A stretch of DNA of 36,100 nucleotides. Source: Deltaproteobacteria bacterium. Lineage in GTDB: Bacteria; Myxococcota_A; UBA9160; UBA6930. The stretch lies in assembly GCA_019312665.1 (NCBI GenBank), contig JAFDCZ010000013.1:1-36100 (forward strand). Direction: 5' to 3'. The position numbers and the translations under genes were made by a program. Shown piece after piece: positions 1 through 8,821 of the stretch. Within the stretch, counting starts at the first letter, position 1, and every line of letters begins with the position of its first letter. The notes beneath the pieces were generated by a model. That model made no database searches. It was not told the DNA's origin and worked only from the letters and a program-made list of their open reading frames with translations.

Positions 1-672
1 AGTGCACCGACGAGTGCCCCCGAGGCGTCGAGCCCGCCGCAGCCGGGCCCTTGGATGCTCACCGGCAATGTCACCGAGACGATGGACGCGGGGATCTATA
101 CCTACCTCCAAGTCCATACCGGTACCGAGAGCGTGTGGGTGGCTTCTTCGCGGCTCGCAATCGCCGTCGGCGACACAGTGTCCGTGCCCGACGGCGTGCG
201 CATGGTGGACTTCTACAGCACTCATCTGGATCGACGCTTCGAGTTGATCTTCCTGGTGGCGTTCATCGAGGTCGAAGGCCGGGAGAAAGAGGTTCCGTCG
301 ATCCCGGAGATTCACTCGCGCAGCTCGAAAGAGGGCGGCTTCGAGGTCGATCTCTCCGACATCAGCCGCGCAGAAGGCGGGCAGACGGTGGGTGAAATCT
401 TCGCCCAACGTGAGACGCTCTCGGGGCTCGAGGTCCACGTCCGTGGCAAGGTGGTCAAGGTCACGACGGGCGTCCTGGGACGGAACTGGATCCACGTGCA
501 GGATGGCACGTCGAGCCCGAAGGGCGAAGACGATCTCACTGTGACGACTACCGAAGACCTCGAGTTGGGCAGTACGGTCGTCGTACACGGCGTCGTGCGT
601 CTCGATAGCGACTTCGGCTATGGGTACCGCTACGAACTCCTGGTCGAAGCCAGCAGCGTGACGACCGAGTGA
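1..672 (+). CDS. OB-fold, NrfJ/nucleotide-binding-like protein, 5'-truncated by window edge
   Basis: Frame is open from base 1 (SAPTSAPEASSPPQPGPWMLTGNVTETMDAGIYTYLQV...), Ser/Ala/Pro-rich linker followed by two OB-like segments (GNVTETMDAGIYTYLQV; GKVVKVTTGVLGRNWIHVQDGT...DLTVTT). Stop at 670-672. Confidence 0.7.
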   Translation, partial: SAPTSAPEASSPPQPGPWMLTGNVTETMDAGIYTYLQVHTGTESVWVASSRLAIAVGDTVSVPDGVRMVDFYSTHLDRRFELIFLVAFIEVEGREKEVPSIPEIHSRSSKEGGFEVDLSDISRAEGGQTVGEIFAQRETLSGLEVHVRGKVVKVTTGVLGRNWIHVQDGTSSPKGEDDLTVTTTEDLELGSTVVVHGVVRLDSDFGYGYRYELLVEASSVTTE

Positions 673-727
673 ACAGATCGACCCCTGTGGCGAGCCTGTG
701 CGGTGAGGCAGCGTAGCCTCGCGGCGC

Positions 728-1735
728 TCAGGCCGGATCCGGGCCGACCCGAATCATGCGTTTGCCGCGGTTCTCGCCGGCGAGCAGGCCGATCAGGCCG
801 CGGGGTGCGTTTTCGAGGCCGTCGAGAATGTCTTCGATGACCTTCAGCTGACCGCTCTCCAACCACTGCTTGAGATCGCGCTCGGCTTCCTGGTCGCGGT
901 CGAGGAAGTCCATCACGATGAAGCCTTCCATCCGGAGGCGCTTAACCACGAGCAGTCCGGGAATGCCGACCGGGCTTGCTGGCGAGCCGCCGTCGTATTG
1001 TGAGACGGCGCCGCAGCAGGAGATGCGACCGTGGAGCTTCATGGCGAAGAGGGCGGACTGCAGGATGTTTCCGCCGACGTTGTCGAAGTAGACGTCGATT
1101 CCGCCGGGACAGAGCTCCGATAGACGAGCCGAGACGTCATCGTTCTTGTAGTCGATGCAGGCGTCGAAGCCGAGTTCTGCCTGGACCCAGTCGCATTTCT
1201 CAGCGCCGCCCGCGATTCCGACCACATGGGCCCCCTTGATCTTGCCGATCTGGCCGACCAGGGAGCCTACCGAGCCCGCCGCCGCGGAGACGACGAGGGT
1301 TTCGCCCTCCGCAATTCCCGGCACGTTGAGAAGGCCGTGGTAGGCCGTCTTGCCGGCGATCCCCAACACCGAGTGCAGGTGCGAGAGGGGCCGGTGGTCG
1401 CTGCAGCGTTGCACGCTCTTGGCATCGAGTGCGGCGAATTCCTGCCAGCCGATCTCGCCGGCCACGACATCGCCGGGGGAAAACCCGGCTGCGCGGGATT
1501 CGACGACTTCGCCGATGGCGTAGCCGTGCATCACGTCGCCGGGGTTTACCGCGGCGCGGTAGGTAGCGCCTTGCATCCAGGCGCGATTCGCCGCGTCCTG
1601 GGAGAGCAAGATATTGCGTACGAGCAGCTGGCCCTCTTCCGGCGTGGGGAGAGGGGACTGGCGAAGCTCGAAATGGGATTCCGCAAGCTCCCCTTTGGGG
1701 GTTTCGACGAGAACGATCTGGGTGTTGTCTGCCAT
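728..1735 (-). CDS. NADP-dependent oxidoreductase, zinc-independent MDR / CurA-like
   Basis: 335 aa; GDVMHGYAIGEVVES, VSAAAGSVGSLVGQIGKIKGAHVVGIAGG Rossmann motif, YFDNVGGNIL. Confidence 0.88.
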   Translation of the reverse strand: MADNTQIVLVETPKGELAESHFELRQSPLPTPEEGQLLVRNILLSQDAANRAWMQGATYRAAVNPGDVMHGYAIGEVVESRAAGFSPGDVVAGEIGWQEFAALDAKSVQRCSDHRPLSHLHSVLGIAGKTAYHGLLNVPGIAEGETLVVSAAAGSVGSLVGQIGKIKGAHVVGIAGGAEKCDWVQAELGFDACIDYKNDDVSARLSELCPGGIDVYFDNVGGNILQSALFAMKLHGRISCCGAVSQYDGGSPASPVGIPGLLVVKRLRMEGFIVMDFLDRDQEAERDLKQWLESGQLKVIEDILDGLENAPRGLIGLLAGENRGKRMIRVGPDPA

Positions 1736-2019
1736 GGCGCGACGGTACCCGAATCCGGATCGGGCTTCGATTCCCCGCCCCTCAGCTCTCGATCAGCTCG
1801 AGGGCCTCGCGACAGGTTGTGGCGGTGGTGCAGCGCGGGTTCGTTGCGGCCGAAGATGCTGTACTCGGGTATGCATCGATCACCTGGGGATGGCTGCGGA
1901 AGAATGCCTCCCCTCCCTTCTTGGCAAGCTCGGGGCAGGTGACGACCCAGGTGGGACTGCGCAGGATGCGTCCAGCATCGAAGTTGGTTCCTTCGCGGAG
2001 GCGCTTGGGTCGCGCCGCG

Positions 2020-2028
2020 CAATACTTT
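2020..2028. repeat. Target site duplication, left copy (CAATACTTT)
   Basis: Identical to 3264-3272, directly abutting the IS ends. Confidence 0.9.
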
Positions 2029-3263
2029 GGTTGTGTCCGCGAAATTCCTGCTGTGATTCGGATCTGCCACCGGGAGGGCGAATCCCGCGGTTCACATCGG
2101 CTCCGGGTCCGAGGCTAAGAGGCGTAGCTGAGCAAATGGGCCCGGGCGCAAGGGAGCTGCCGCGTCGGGATCCTTCCGAAGTACGCCTTGCTCACGGGCG
2201 CCGGGAGCTCGATCCGAGACGGAAAGACGCGCTCCTTCAGGATCTTCTCCCACGAAAGCGGCGCCTCGTTCATCCCCAGGACCATTGCCGGCGTCCCCCC
2301 GCCCCGTCGCTCGGAGAGCTGCTTGACGTGGTTTCTCCAAATCCGGTGGATCGCCTCCCTCCAGACCATCGCCTGGTTCCGCTTCGAGAAGGCGATCGTC
2401 TCGCGCTTGTGATTGCCCCCGCCGTGGCGGAGCAGCAGGTGGTAGAGATTCACTGGGAAGAGCGGGTTCTGGGGGACCCGAGGAGCCTTCGATGACGTGA
2501 TCTCGTGCTGGATCTCTCGGCCCCGGAGTTTGAGCAGGGCGGGTGGGTACTGCTTGTGATCGTCGGAGCGGATGACGCCTGTGGAGCCCTCGGGGAGGAC
2601 TTGGGCGAGGGCCTCGCAGACGCCCTGCTCGATGGAGCGAGGATGGGGTCTCCCGAAGCGCGCCTCGAGCTCCTTCCGCCTCTCCTTCTGGCGGCGCGTC
2701 ATGCGGCCTTTGCGGCGCAGCTCGGAGACGGTCGTGGCGTAGACGTAGTGGCTCTCGGCGCCGACCACCGTGTTCAGATGCGTGACCCAGTACTGGCTGA
2801 ACTCGAAGGTCTCGAAGCCGTCGACGACGACGGGCTCTGTGGGTGGGGTACGGGGACGCCTGTGTTCGTGGTAGGCCAGGCAGTGGCGGCCGGCGCGGCC
2901 AAGCTGGAGGGCCACGGTGGAGGGCGACACGCCGTGCAGGCGAGCCATCTGGCGAAGTCCCGCGCAGGCAAGGCTGGTCTTGAGCAGCGGGAGGAGGAGG
3001 TCGGGGCGCTTCAACCAGTAGGTGGTGGAGAAGGTCTGAGTACTGAAGGACCGGCCGCAGTGTGAACATAGGTAGCGCTGGATGCGGCGCCCATCGAAGC
3101 GGCGGAAGTGGAATCCATCGCGTTTGTAGGCCCAACCCGTTGGATTCCGGTGGTATTCACAGCTCGGGTTGGGGCAGTGCGGCGGCCGAAAGGCTTGCTC
3201 GGGCGCAGACATGCACCTTCACACTGCCAACCCTGTGCCAGCAGGATTTTCGCGGGCACAACC
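2029..3263 (-). mobile_element. Complete insertion sequence, 1235 bp, with one transposase-like ORF
   Basis: Left end 2029-2053 ggttgtgtccgcgaaattcctgctg; right end 3239-3263 is the inverse complement with 2 mismatches in 25; flanked by perfect 9-bp direct repeat caatacttt (2020-2028 and 3264-3272). Confidence 0.93.
2115..3212 (-). CDS. IS transposase-like protein with N-terminal zinc ribbon
   Basis: 365 aa; CPNPSCEYH...RRIQRYLCSHCGRSFS zinc ribbon; candidate acidic residues in VVVDGFETF, VIRSDDHKQY and NHKRETIAFSKR; lies inside the TIR-bounded element. Confidence 0.85.
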   Translation of the reverse strand: MSAPEQAFRPPHCPNPSCEYHRNPTGWAYKRDGFHFRRFDGRRIQRYLCSHCGRSFSTQTFSTTYWLKRPDLLLPLLKTSLACAGLRQMARLHGVSPSTVALQLGRAGRHCLAYHEHRRPRTPPTEPVVVDGFETFEFSQYWVTHLNTVVGAESHYVYATTVSELRRKGRMTRRQKERRKELEARFGRPHPRSIEQGVCEALAQVLPEGSTGVIRSDDHKQYPPALLKLRGREIQHEITSSKAPRVPQNPLFPVNLYHLLLRHGGGNHKRETIAFSKRNQAMVWREAIHRIWRNHVKQLSERRGGGTPAMVLGMNEAPLSWEKILKERVFPSRIELPAPVSKAYFGRIPTRQLPCARAHLLSYAS

Positions 3264-3272
3264 CAATACTTT
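3264..3272. repeat. Target site duplication, right copy (CAATACTTT)
   Basis: Identical to 2020-2028. Confidence 0.9.
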
Positions 3273-3461
3273 GAATCGGTGCCGCAGCTCGCCCTAGCGA
3301 CGCCTGCGTGCGTTTCAGCGATGCCCTCCCGCCTCACCCCAAGTGGTGTGACACTTTTTCAGCTATTCGTGCCACTCACTCCTACAGGCCCACCTGTCAG
3401 CCCGACTCGGCGTTTGACGCGCCCAGAATCGGTACCACGGTTGTATTGGCGCGGAGTGTGA

Positions 3462-5261
3462 ATGGACTCGAGTGAGCGAGAGACCGAGCGTGCCAACCTG
3501 AGGGGGTGGATAGCGATGGATGTTGTCAGCGGGATTCTTGGTTCGAACGGAGTCCGTCATCGACTCCTGGGGGCGCTGGCTTTTCTTCTGATCGTTTCGC
3601 CTGCGAACGCTCAGGGTGATGCCGATATCGCCCGGCTTCGCGCAGAGCGCCTCGCGGCAACGGGCCAGTGTGAACAGGCCTTGCCGCTGCTGGCAGACCT
3701 CCAGCAACAGCGCCCGGCAGATGCGCGGCCGCTTGGGGTTGCAGGCCAATGCGAGTTGAGGCTGAAGCGCTATGGCGATGCCGTCACCAGCTTGACGGCT
3801 GCCCATAGACTCGCGCCCGATGATGCCGAGGTTTCGCTGTACCTCGGTATGGCGCAATTCCATCTGGGCGATCTCACGGAGGCCGCTCAGACCCTGGCTC
3901 AGGCGGAGGCCCAGGGCATCAGCGCAAGGCCGGAACTCGATCTCTATCTCGGGCTCCTCGCGCTGACGAATGCGGAGAATGCCGAGGCGCAGATCCGCCT
4001 GGATCGGGTGCGCAAGGCCGCGCCGCGCCGCTTCGATCCGCTGGCTTCCTACTACACCGGGGTCGCGGCCGCAGCCGAAGGCGAGCGGAGAAGCGCAGTC
4101 GAGAGTCTTCAGCGCGTGGCCCAGGAGCACCCGGGAACACCCTGGGCAGAGCAGGCAGAACTGCACCTGCGTGGCATCCGGGATGCGAGGCCGGCTCGCT
4201 GGTGGGTCGAGGCGACCGCGGGGATCGAATACGACGACAATGTCGTGCTTCGCGGCAGCGGCGTACAACTCGATCCCTCGTTGATTTCCTCCCAGAACGA
4301 CCACCGGGCCGCCTGGTCGTTCGAAGCGGGCTATGAGCTGCTCCAGACAGCGGACTGGACCGTCGGCGTGCTGGGCACCTACTACGGCACCGTCCACGAT
4401 GACCTCGAGGACTTCAACGTCCAGTTTCCGGGTCTCTCGCTCTGGGCGGACCGCAGGGTTGGCGAGGCCGATCTGGCCCGCGTCCAATACGACTTCGGAT
4501 ACGCCTGGCTGGGGGGCAGCGAGCCCTTTCTCTCGGTCCAGGCCTTGACGCCGAACTACTATCGCAACTGGGGCGATGCCGGCATCACGCGCTTTCTGAC
4601 GGTGTTCGAGAGGCGAAACTATTTCTTCTCCAACCAGGACGTGCCCGGCGGAACCGGGACACCAGGCTCTCTGTGCACCTCGAGCCTCCCCTGTGGACCC
4701 CCGGGAATCAACGAGGAGAGTGCTCGCAACCGGGATGGATGGGGACTCCAGCTCGGGTTCGACCATACGCTTCCGATCCTGGAAGGGTTCGGTCCTCGTA
4801 GGGCGGATCCGAATCCGGCGCCTGGTGAGCGCAACGCGCGCTTCTTCCTGCGCGGTGGCTACCGCTTCCACTACTACAGTGCGCGCGGCAGTGAGTATTC
4901 CTACCAGGGCCATGAATTGAGCGTCGGAATGCGCATGTCGTTGCCGTGGGAGTTCGCTTTCGAGGCGAACGCCAGTTACGAATGGCGGGACTACCGCAAC
5001 CGTTCGACCTATCCCGACCCCGAAGATCTGTTCGCCGTGCAGCTGCCCTCGGGCAGCATCCGCGGCTTGGAGTACGGGTTGAGCGGGAAGGACCGCCGCG
5101 ACGATCTCTTCCACATCGAACTGGCATTGGAACGGCCCATCACCGACAACCTCACGTTGGCCGCTCGCTACGTTTACTACGACGACGCCTCCAACGTGGA
5201 CGTTTTTGACTACAACCGGGAGGTGATTGGTCTCTACGCCACCTTCCGCTTCAGCCCGTAG
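3462..5261 (+). CDS. TPR-containing outer-membrane beta-barrel protein (alternative start 3516)
   Basis: Signal peptide ...LLGALAFLLIVSPANA, TPR-like repeats (residues ~40-230), C-terminal alternating Tyr/Phe-rich strands ending YNREVIGLYATFRFSP. Confidence 0.85.
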   Translation: MDSSERETERANLRGWIAMDVVSGILGSNGVRHRLLGALAFLLIVSPANAQGDADIARLRAERLAATGQCEQALPLLADLQQQRPADARPLGVAGQCELRLKRYGDAVTSLTAAHRLAPDDAEVSLYLGMAQFHLGDLTEAAQTLAQAEAQGISARPELDLYLGLLALTNAENAEAQIRLDRVRKAAPRRFDPLASYYTGVAAAAEGERRSAVESLQRVAQEHPGTPWAEQAELHLRGIRDARPARWWVEATAGIEYDDNVVLRGSGVQLDPSLISSQNDHRAAWSFEAGYELLQTADWTVGVLGTYYGTVHDDLEDFNVQFPGLSLWADRRVGEADLARVQYDFGYAWLGGSEPFLSVQALTPNYYRNWGDAGITRFLTVFERRNYFFSNQDVPGGTGTPGSLCTSSLPCGPPGINEESARNRDGWGLQLGFDHTLPILEGFGPRRADPNPAPGERNARFFLRGGYRFHYYSARGSEYSYQGHELSVGMRMSLPWEFAFEANASYEWRDYRNRSTYPDPEDLFAVQLPSGSIRGLEYGLSGKDRRDDLFHIELALERPITDNLTLAARYVYYDDASNVDVFDYNREVIGLYATFRFSP

Positions 5262-5276
5262 AAAGAGGAGAACTCA

Positions 5277-6098
5277 ATGCAGAAGTTGAACACGCTCAGA
5301 AGCATCGGCAGGAGCATCCTGCTCGGAGGCGCGTTGGTCGCGCTGCCCTGGACTTCGTTGGCGGCCGCAGGCGACATCCTGTCAGCGCGCGGTCCCGTCC
5401 ATACGACGGGGCCCGAGGGCTCCCGCGAAATCGTTGCGGGCGATGCGTTGGCCGCGGGGCAGGGCATCGAAACCGGTGCTGGCGGTAGCGCGGCGGTTTC
5501 GGTGGGGGATCTCTGGCTCGAAGTGGGACCGGAGACGGCGTTGACGATCGGGCCCGACGGCTCGCTCGACATCACCCGCGGTCTCGCGCGCGTCGTCGAC
5601 CTGTCAGGCGCTGGTGCGACGATCCACACCCCCCACGCGTTGATCCAGGTGGGTTCGAGCGATACCGAGATCCTCGTCGATGAAACGAGTTCCCAAGTAT
5701 GTGAACGACGCAATGCGATCCGTGTGGCACCCAACTCCGACCAGTCCAACGCATCTGAGACCCCCGTAGGCCGTTGTGCCGTCGCGGAGGCGGGAGCGCT
5801 CACATTCGCAGCGGCGGGCGCAGAGCTTCTCGCGCTCTCGGGGGTGCAGGTCGACGTGGCCGTGGCATCGCATTTCTCGCCAACGGACGTGGCTGCGCCG
5901 CCGCCGAGCCTCGCTCTTCACCCGCTCGACCCGGACAAGCGCACCTTCCTGCCCTGTGACGACCCGATGAGCTGCGGCGGTGCTCTGACAGTGTTGCAGG
6001 CGCCGACGCCTCGGCGGTCGCCAACGCCGACACCGAAGCCGCCCAGCTTCGGCTTCGGAACCGGCCCGGCCGACCAGCCGAACAACTTCCAGGAATAG
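5277..6098 (+). CDS. FecR-domain secreted protein
   Basis: 273 aa; signal peptide; GDILSARGPVHTTGPEGSREIVAGDALAAGQGIETGAGGSAAVSVGDLWLEVGPETAL; SD aaagagga upstream; 15 bp after the TPR/barrel gene. Confidence 0.8.
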   Translation: MQKLNTLRSIGRSILLGGALVALPWTSLAAAGDILSARGPVHTTGPEGSREIVAGDALAAGQGIETGAGGSAAVSVGDLWLEVGPETALTIGPDGSLDITRGLARVVDLSGAGATIHTPHALIQVGSSDTEILVDETSSQVCERRNAIRVAPNSDQSNASETPVGRCAVAEAGALTFAAAGAELLALSGVQVDVAVASHFSPTDVAAPPPSLALHPLDPDKRTFLPCDDPMSCGGALTVLQAPTPRRSPTPTPKPPSFGFGTGPADQPNNFQE

Positions 6099-6116
6099 AA
6101 GCGGAACCGCTGCCTG

Positions 6117-6150
6117 AGGGCTCGTGGCGGCCGCGGTCGCCACGAGCCCT
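6117..6150 (+). terminator. Intrinsic-terminator-like hairpin
   Basis: AGGGCTCGTGGCG - 8-nt loop - CGCCACGAGCCCT, 13-bp perfect stem, short T-rich tail (ttct). Confidence 0.6.
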
Positions 6151-6251
6151 TCTGCACGCCTGCTGACTGTTCCACACCGGTTCACGGCAGCCCATTTCGC
6201 CACGGGAACGCTTGCCCAAGCATTTGTTTTCGCGGTGGAAATGACACTTTT

Positions 6252-6316
6252 GGTCTCCCCGTACCACTCACCCTTGGAGAAGCGGTTTGCCCGCTCAGTC
6301 CTTCTCCAAGGAGACC
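6252..6316 (+). promoter_or_regulatory. 5' leader hairpin covering the Shine-Dalgarno of the PEP-CTERM gene
   Basis: ccttggagaag (6272-6282) is perfectly complementary to cttctccaagg (6301-6311), which contains the start of the SD aaggaga; ggtctcc (6252-6258) can pair with ggagacc (6310-6316). Confidence 0.6.
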
Positions 6317-6318
6317 CC

Positions 6319-7125
6319 ATGCAGCTCTCTAAGCCGCCGCAGCGAAATCGACGACTCGGGCGAATTGCCCTCGTGCTGGGGATCGCCCTGCTCGGAGCCA
6401 CGGGTTCCAGCGCCGTCACGATCCCGGGCGGCGTCTACACGCTGCCGGTTGGTGCGGGCGACGCCACGACGGTCGATCTCGGCGTAGCCGCGCCTTTCCC
6501 CGGCACACCCCAATGGGTTCGCCTCCGCCCCAATGATCCGCCGGATCCGCTGCAGGACTACACTGCGATCGTCAGCGGCAGCTTCGTATCCGGGCCCACG
6601 ACCGGAACGCCGAGCAACCCGCAGATCTTCAACATCACGTTCTCCGTTGCCTGGAACGGCACGATCAACGAACAGGCCCCGACACAGGCCGTGGCATCGC
6701 AAATGCTGTTCGCGATCGTCGACTCCCGTTTCGGCCCCGGCATGAGCTTCGACACGACGTCGGATCTCCCCCAGTCGGGCTTCGTACGTGGCAGCTTTGC
6801 GGTGAACGGCACACCCGTCGCGACCCCTGAGATCATCCGGGATGATACGGGCCCGATGAGCGGCAACTACCCGGAGGGCTTCGTCAGCGACTTTCCGGAT
6901 CTGGGCTGCCCGTGCAATCGTTGGATCGGTTTCTACCTGCCGGCGACACCCGGCGTGACCCAGTCGATCACCATGCAATGGGCCCTCGGGCAGGGCGCCC
7001 CCAGTACGGGGAACGTCTTCTTTCCCAACGCTCTCTTCTTGCCCGTCCCGGAGCCGGGATCGCTCACGCTGGCAGTCGCGGTTCTTCTCGGGTTCGCTGG
7101 GTTCCGTCGCGCCCGCAGCCTCTAG
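6319..7125 (+). CDS. PEP-CTERM sorting-domain exported protein
   Basis: 268 aa; N-terminal signal (IALVLGIALLGATGSSA); C-terminus VPEPGSLTLAVAVLLGFAGFRRARSL = PEP motif + TM + Arg cluster; SD aaggaga 8 nt before ATG. Confidence 0.9.
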   Translation: MQLSKPPQRNRRLGRIALVLGIALLGATGSSAVTIPGGVYTLPVGAGDATTVDLGVAAPFPGTPQWVRLRPNDPPDPLQDYTAIVSGSFVSGPTTGTPSNPQIFNITFSVAWNGTINEQAPTQAVASQMLFAIVDSRFGPGMSFDTTSDLPQSGFVRGSFAVNGTPVATPEIIRDDTGPMSGNYPEGFVSDFPDLGCPCNRWIGFYLPATPGVTQSITMQWALGQGAPSTGNVFFPNALFLPVPEPGSLTLAVAVLLGFAGFRRARSL

Positions 7126-7219
7126 CCGCAAGGGCTGGACGGCAAGCCTCAGCTTCAGGAACGCTTCAGCAGGCGAATCCATCGCGTTGGGAAGCTATCT
7201 GAGGAGCCCGCCCTGATGG

Positions 7220-7582
7220 GCTGCTGCAGGCCATCGGGCGCCGATGGCACCAAACATGCGGGTGCAAGCGATCGGGTCGGCCGATGAAGGCCTCCCTCGC
7301 AGAGGTCGGGAGGATGGAGCATGCACCGCTTTCGACTGCCCTTGCCGCGGAGGTTCCCGACCTGACGCGGCTGAGCGAAAAATTCGACTGGCCGCTCTCG
7401 CGCAGACGCTCCCCTCGCTCATCGACGGGCGCCAGGAGCTTCCGGCGCACGGGACACGCGAGATGCCCGTGTGGGGAGCGCGGCTGGTTGAGGACTATCC
7501 CCAGGGCCAGGGAACCGCGGCGGTCCGCAAAGGCACGGTCACGCTGATCGTCGACCACCTCGACACGATTCAGGTTCATTAG
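7220..7582 (+). pseudogene. Decayed cytochrome c
   Basis: Cytochrome-c-like pieces in different frames: degraded heme region TGCTGCAGGCCAT + GGCGCCGATGGCACC (C..CH/GADGT), VPDLTRLSEKF (frame of 7284), LIDGRQELPAHGTREMPVWG...IVDHLDTIQ (frame of 7244). Confidence 0.6.
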
Positions 7583-7626
7583 CCAGGGTCATCGGGGGCT
7601 TCGGAGGGTCGCTCACGATCGGATCG

Positions 7627-8718
7627 CTATTCGGGCACGAGCCTGTTGTTGCGTCGGCCAACGCGCCGCTGGATCGGCCGCTGCAACCAATCCTTGCCGC
7701 CGACGCTCTCGAATAGTCGATCGACGCGCTCGCGATCCTCACCTTCGAGGGACCGGTAGTCATCCAGGGGGCGTTGCAGCATCCACTGGCTGTAGGAACG
7801 GATCATGCGCTTGCCTCGTGCTCCTCCGATCACGAACTCGTGTTCGCCGACGCCGCGCGGAATCTCTGCTGTATCCGGGTTGCTCTCGATCCATGCCGCG
7901 TTTGCGTCGATCGTCGCCATGAGCGTCGGCATGCACTCATCGAACATCACTTCGAGCAGGGGCAGCAACGTCTCCGGGATTTCGTCGTCGGGAAGGAATC
8001 TTCCGGAGTTCGGCGCTGGCGTGTTCATCGAGCCAACCCAGCGAGCGACGTTCGGCGCGATGCGTCGCATCTGATCCCCACTCCATGGGTCGCGATAGTT
8101 GTGGGCGTAGAGAGGCCCCATCAATCCGTAGTCCCCGATGCTCGGTCGCGAGCCGAGCAGGTATCGATGGTTCGCGAAGTGCGCGTTCAGATGCCGAAGC
8201 AGCCTCTCGTAGTCGAGTTCGATCCCTGTAGTCGTGTCGTCGGTGATCCCAAGGATCGGCAATGAGCCGCGGAAGGGAGCTGAGATCTTCTCGCCCAGGG
8301 CCCGCTGCTCTTCAGGGCTGGCTTCGGGGATCACAGTCTTTCCGAACTCCTCGAGGATGAAATCCAGGTTGTATGCCCAGCGGTAGTGCATCGCGGGGAT
8401 CAGCAGCCACTCGTCGCCGTAGACTTCGAAGAGCAATGCAACGAGACGCTGCGCGCGCCCGGCCGGATAGATCGACGCATCACCGGACCCGGCTTCTGCG
8501 AGCCGGGCCTCCAGGTGATCGATGATGACCGTCGTGTCCTGGATCAGCTCATCGTCGGGCGTATGCAACACGGGAATCATGCGGAAGCCCACCCGCTCGA
8601 AGATCTCGGGGCGGCCCGCTTCCTCGACGAATGGGACGTTCCGATATCGCAGATAGGCCCGCGCTTTTCCCGTGTAGAGCGAGATAGCAGCACCGTAGAG
8701 TGTGTAGGCGGGAATCAT
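7627..8718 (-). CDS. Glutathione S-transferase family protein
   Basis: 363 aa; N-terminal thioredoxin-fold-like TLYGAAISLYTGKARAYLRYRNVPF...MIPVLHTPDDELIQDTTVIIDHLE, helical C-terminal half with GSRPSIGDYGLMGPLYAH. Confidence 0.82.
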   Translation of the reverse strand: MIPAYTLYGAAISLYTGKARAYLRYRNVPFVEEAGRPEIFERVGFRMIPVLHTPDDELIQDTTVIIDHLEARLAEAGSGDASIYPAGRAQRLVALLFEVYGDEWLLIPAMHYRWAYNLDFILEEFGKTVIPEASPEEQRALGEKISAPFRGSLPILGITDDTTTGIELDYERLLRHLNAHFANHRYLLGSRPSIGDYGLMGPLYAHNYRDPWSGDQMRRIAPNVARWVGSMNTPAPNSGRFLPDDEIPETLLPLLEVMFDECMPTLMATIDANAAWIESNPDTAEIPRGVGEHEFVIGGARGKRMIRSYSQWMLQRPLDDYRSLEGEDRERVDRLFESVGGKDWLQRPIQRRVGRRNNRLVPE

Positions 8719-8821
8719 CAGCGGTTGGCTCCTCAGGAAGCCGCGTATCGTAACGCGAAGTGGTTCAGCTTCTCCGTGGGGGAGGGTCGGTCTTTCTGCG
8801 CAAGGCGATACTCGTCACCGA

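Larger units (their letters stand above)
1782..3337 (-). pseudogene. Small ORF interrupted by the IS; removal of IS plus one TSD copy gives a continuous 103-aa frame
   Basis: GTG at 3337 to the TSD, joined to 2028..1782 (stop TGA): 65+247=312 nt = 104 codons, no internal stop: VRREGIAETHAGVARASCGTDSKY|CAARPKRLREGTNFDAGRILRSPTWVVTCPELAKKGGEAFFRSHPQVIDAYPSTASSAATNPRCTTATTCREALELIES*. Confidence 0.45.

Noticed and set aside
2092-3135. 347-aa minus-strand ORF in the IS
   Set aside because: Pro/Arg-rich alternative frame of the transposase; no transposase motifs. A programmed frameshift was considered but the 365-aa ORF is complete alone.
3363-5114. 583-aa minus-strand ORF
   Set aside because: Antisense to the well-supported TPR/barrel gene; low-complexity GC-rich shadow ORF without a recognisable domain.
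6124-6318. Extended start of the PEP-CTERM ORF
   Set aside because: Begins inside a terminator-like hairpin; ATG 6319 has an SD and signal peptide.
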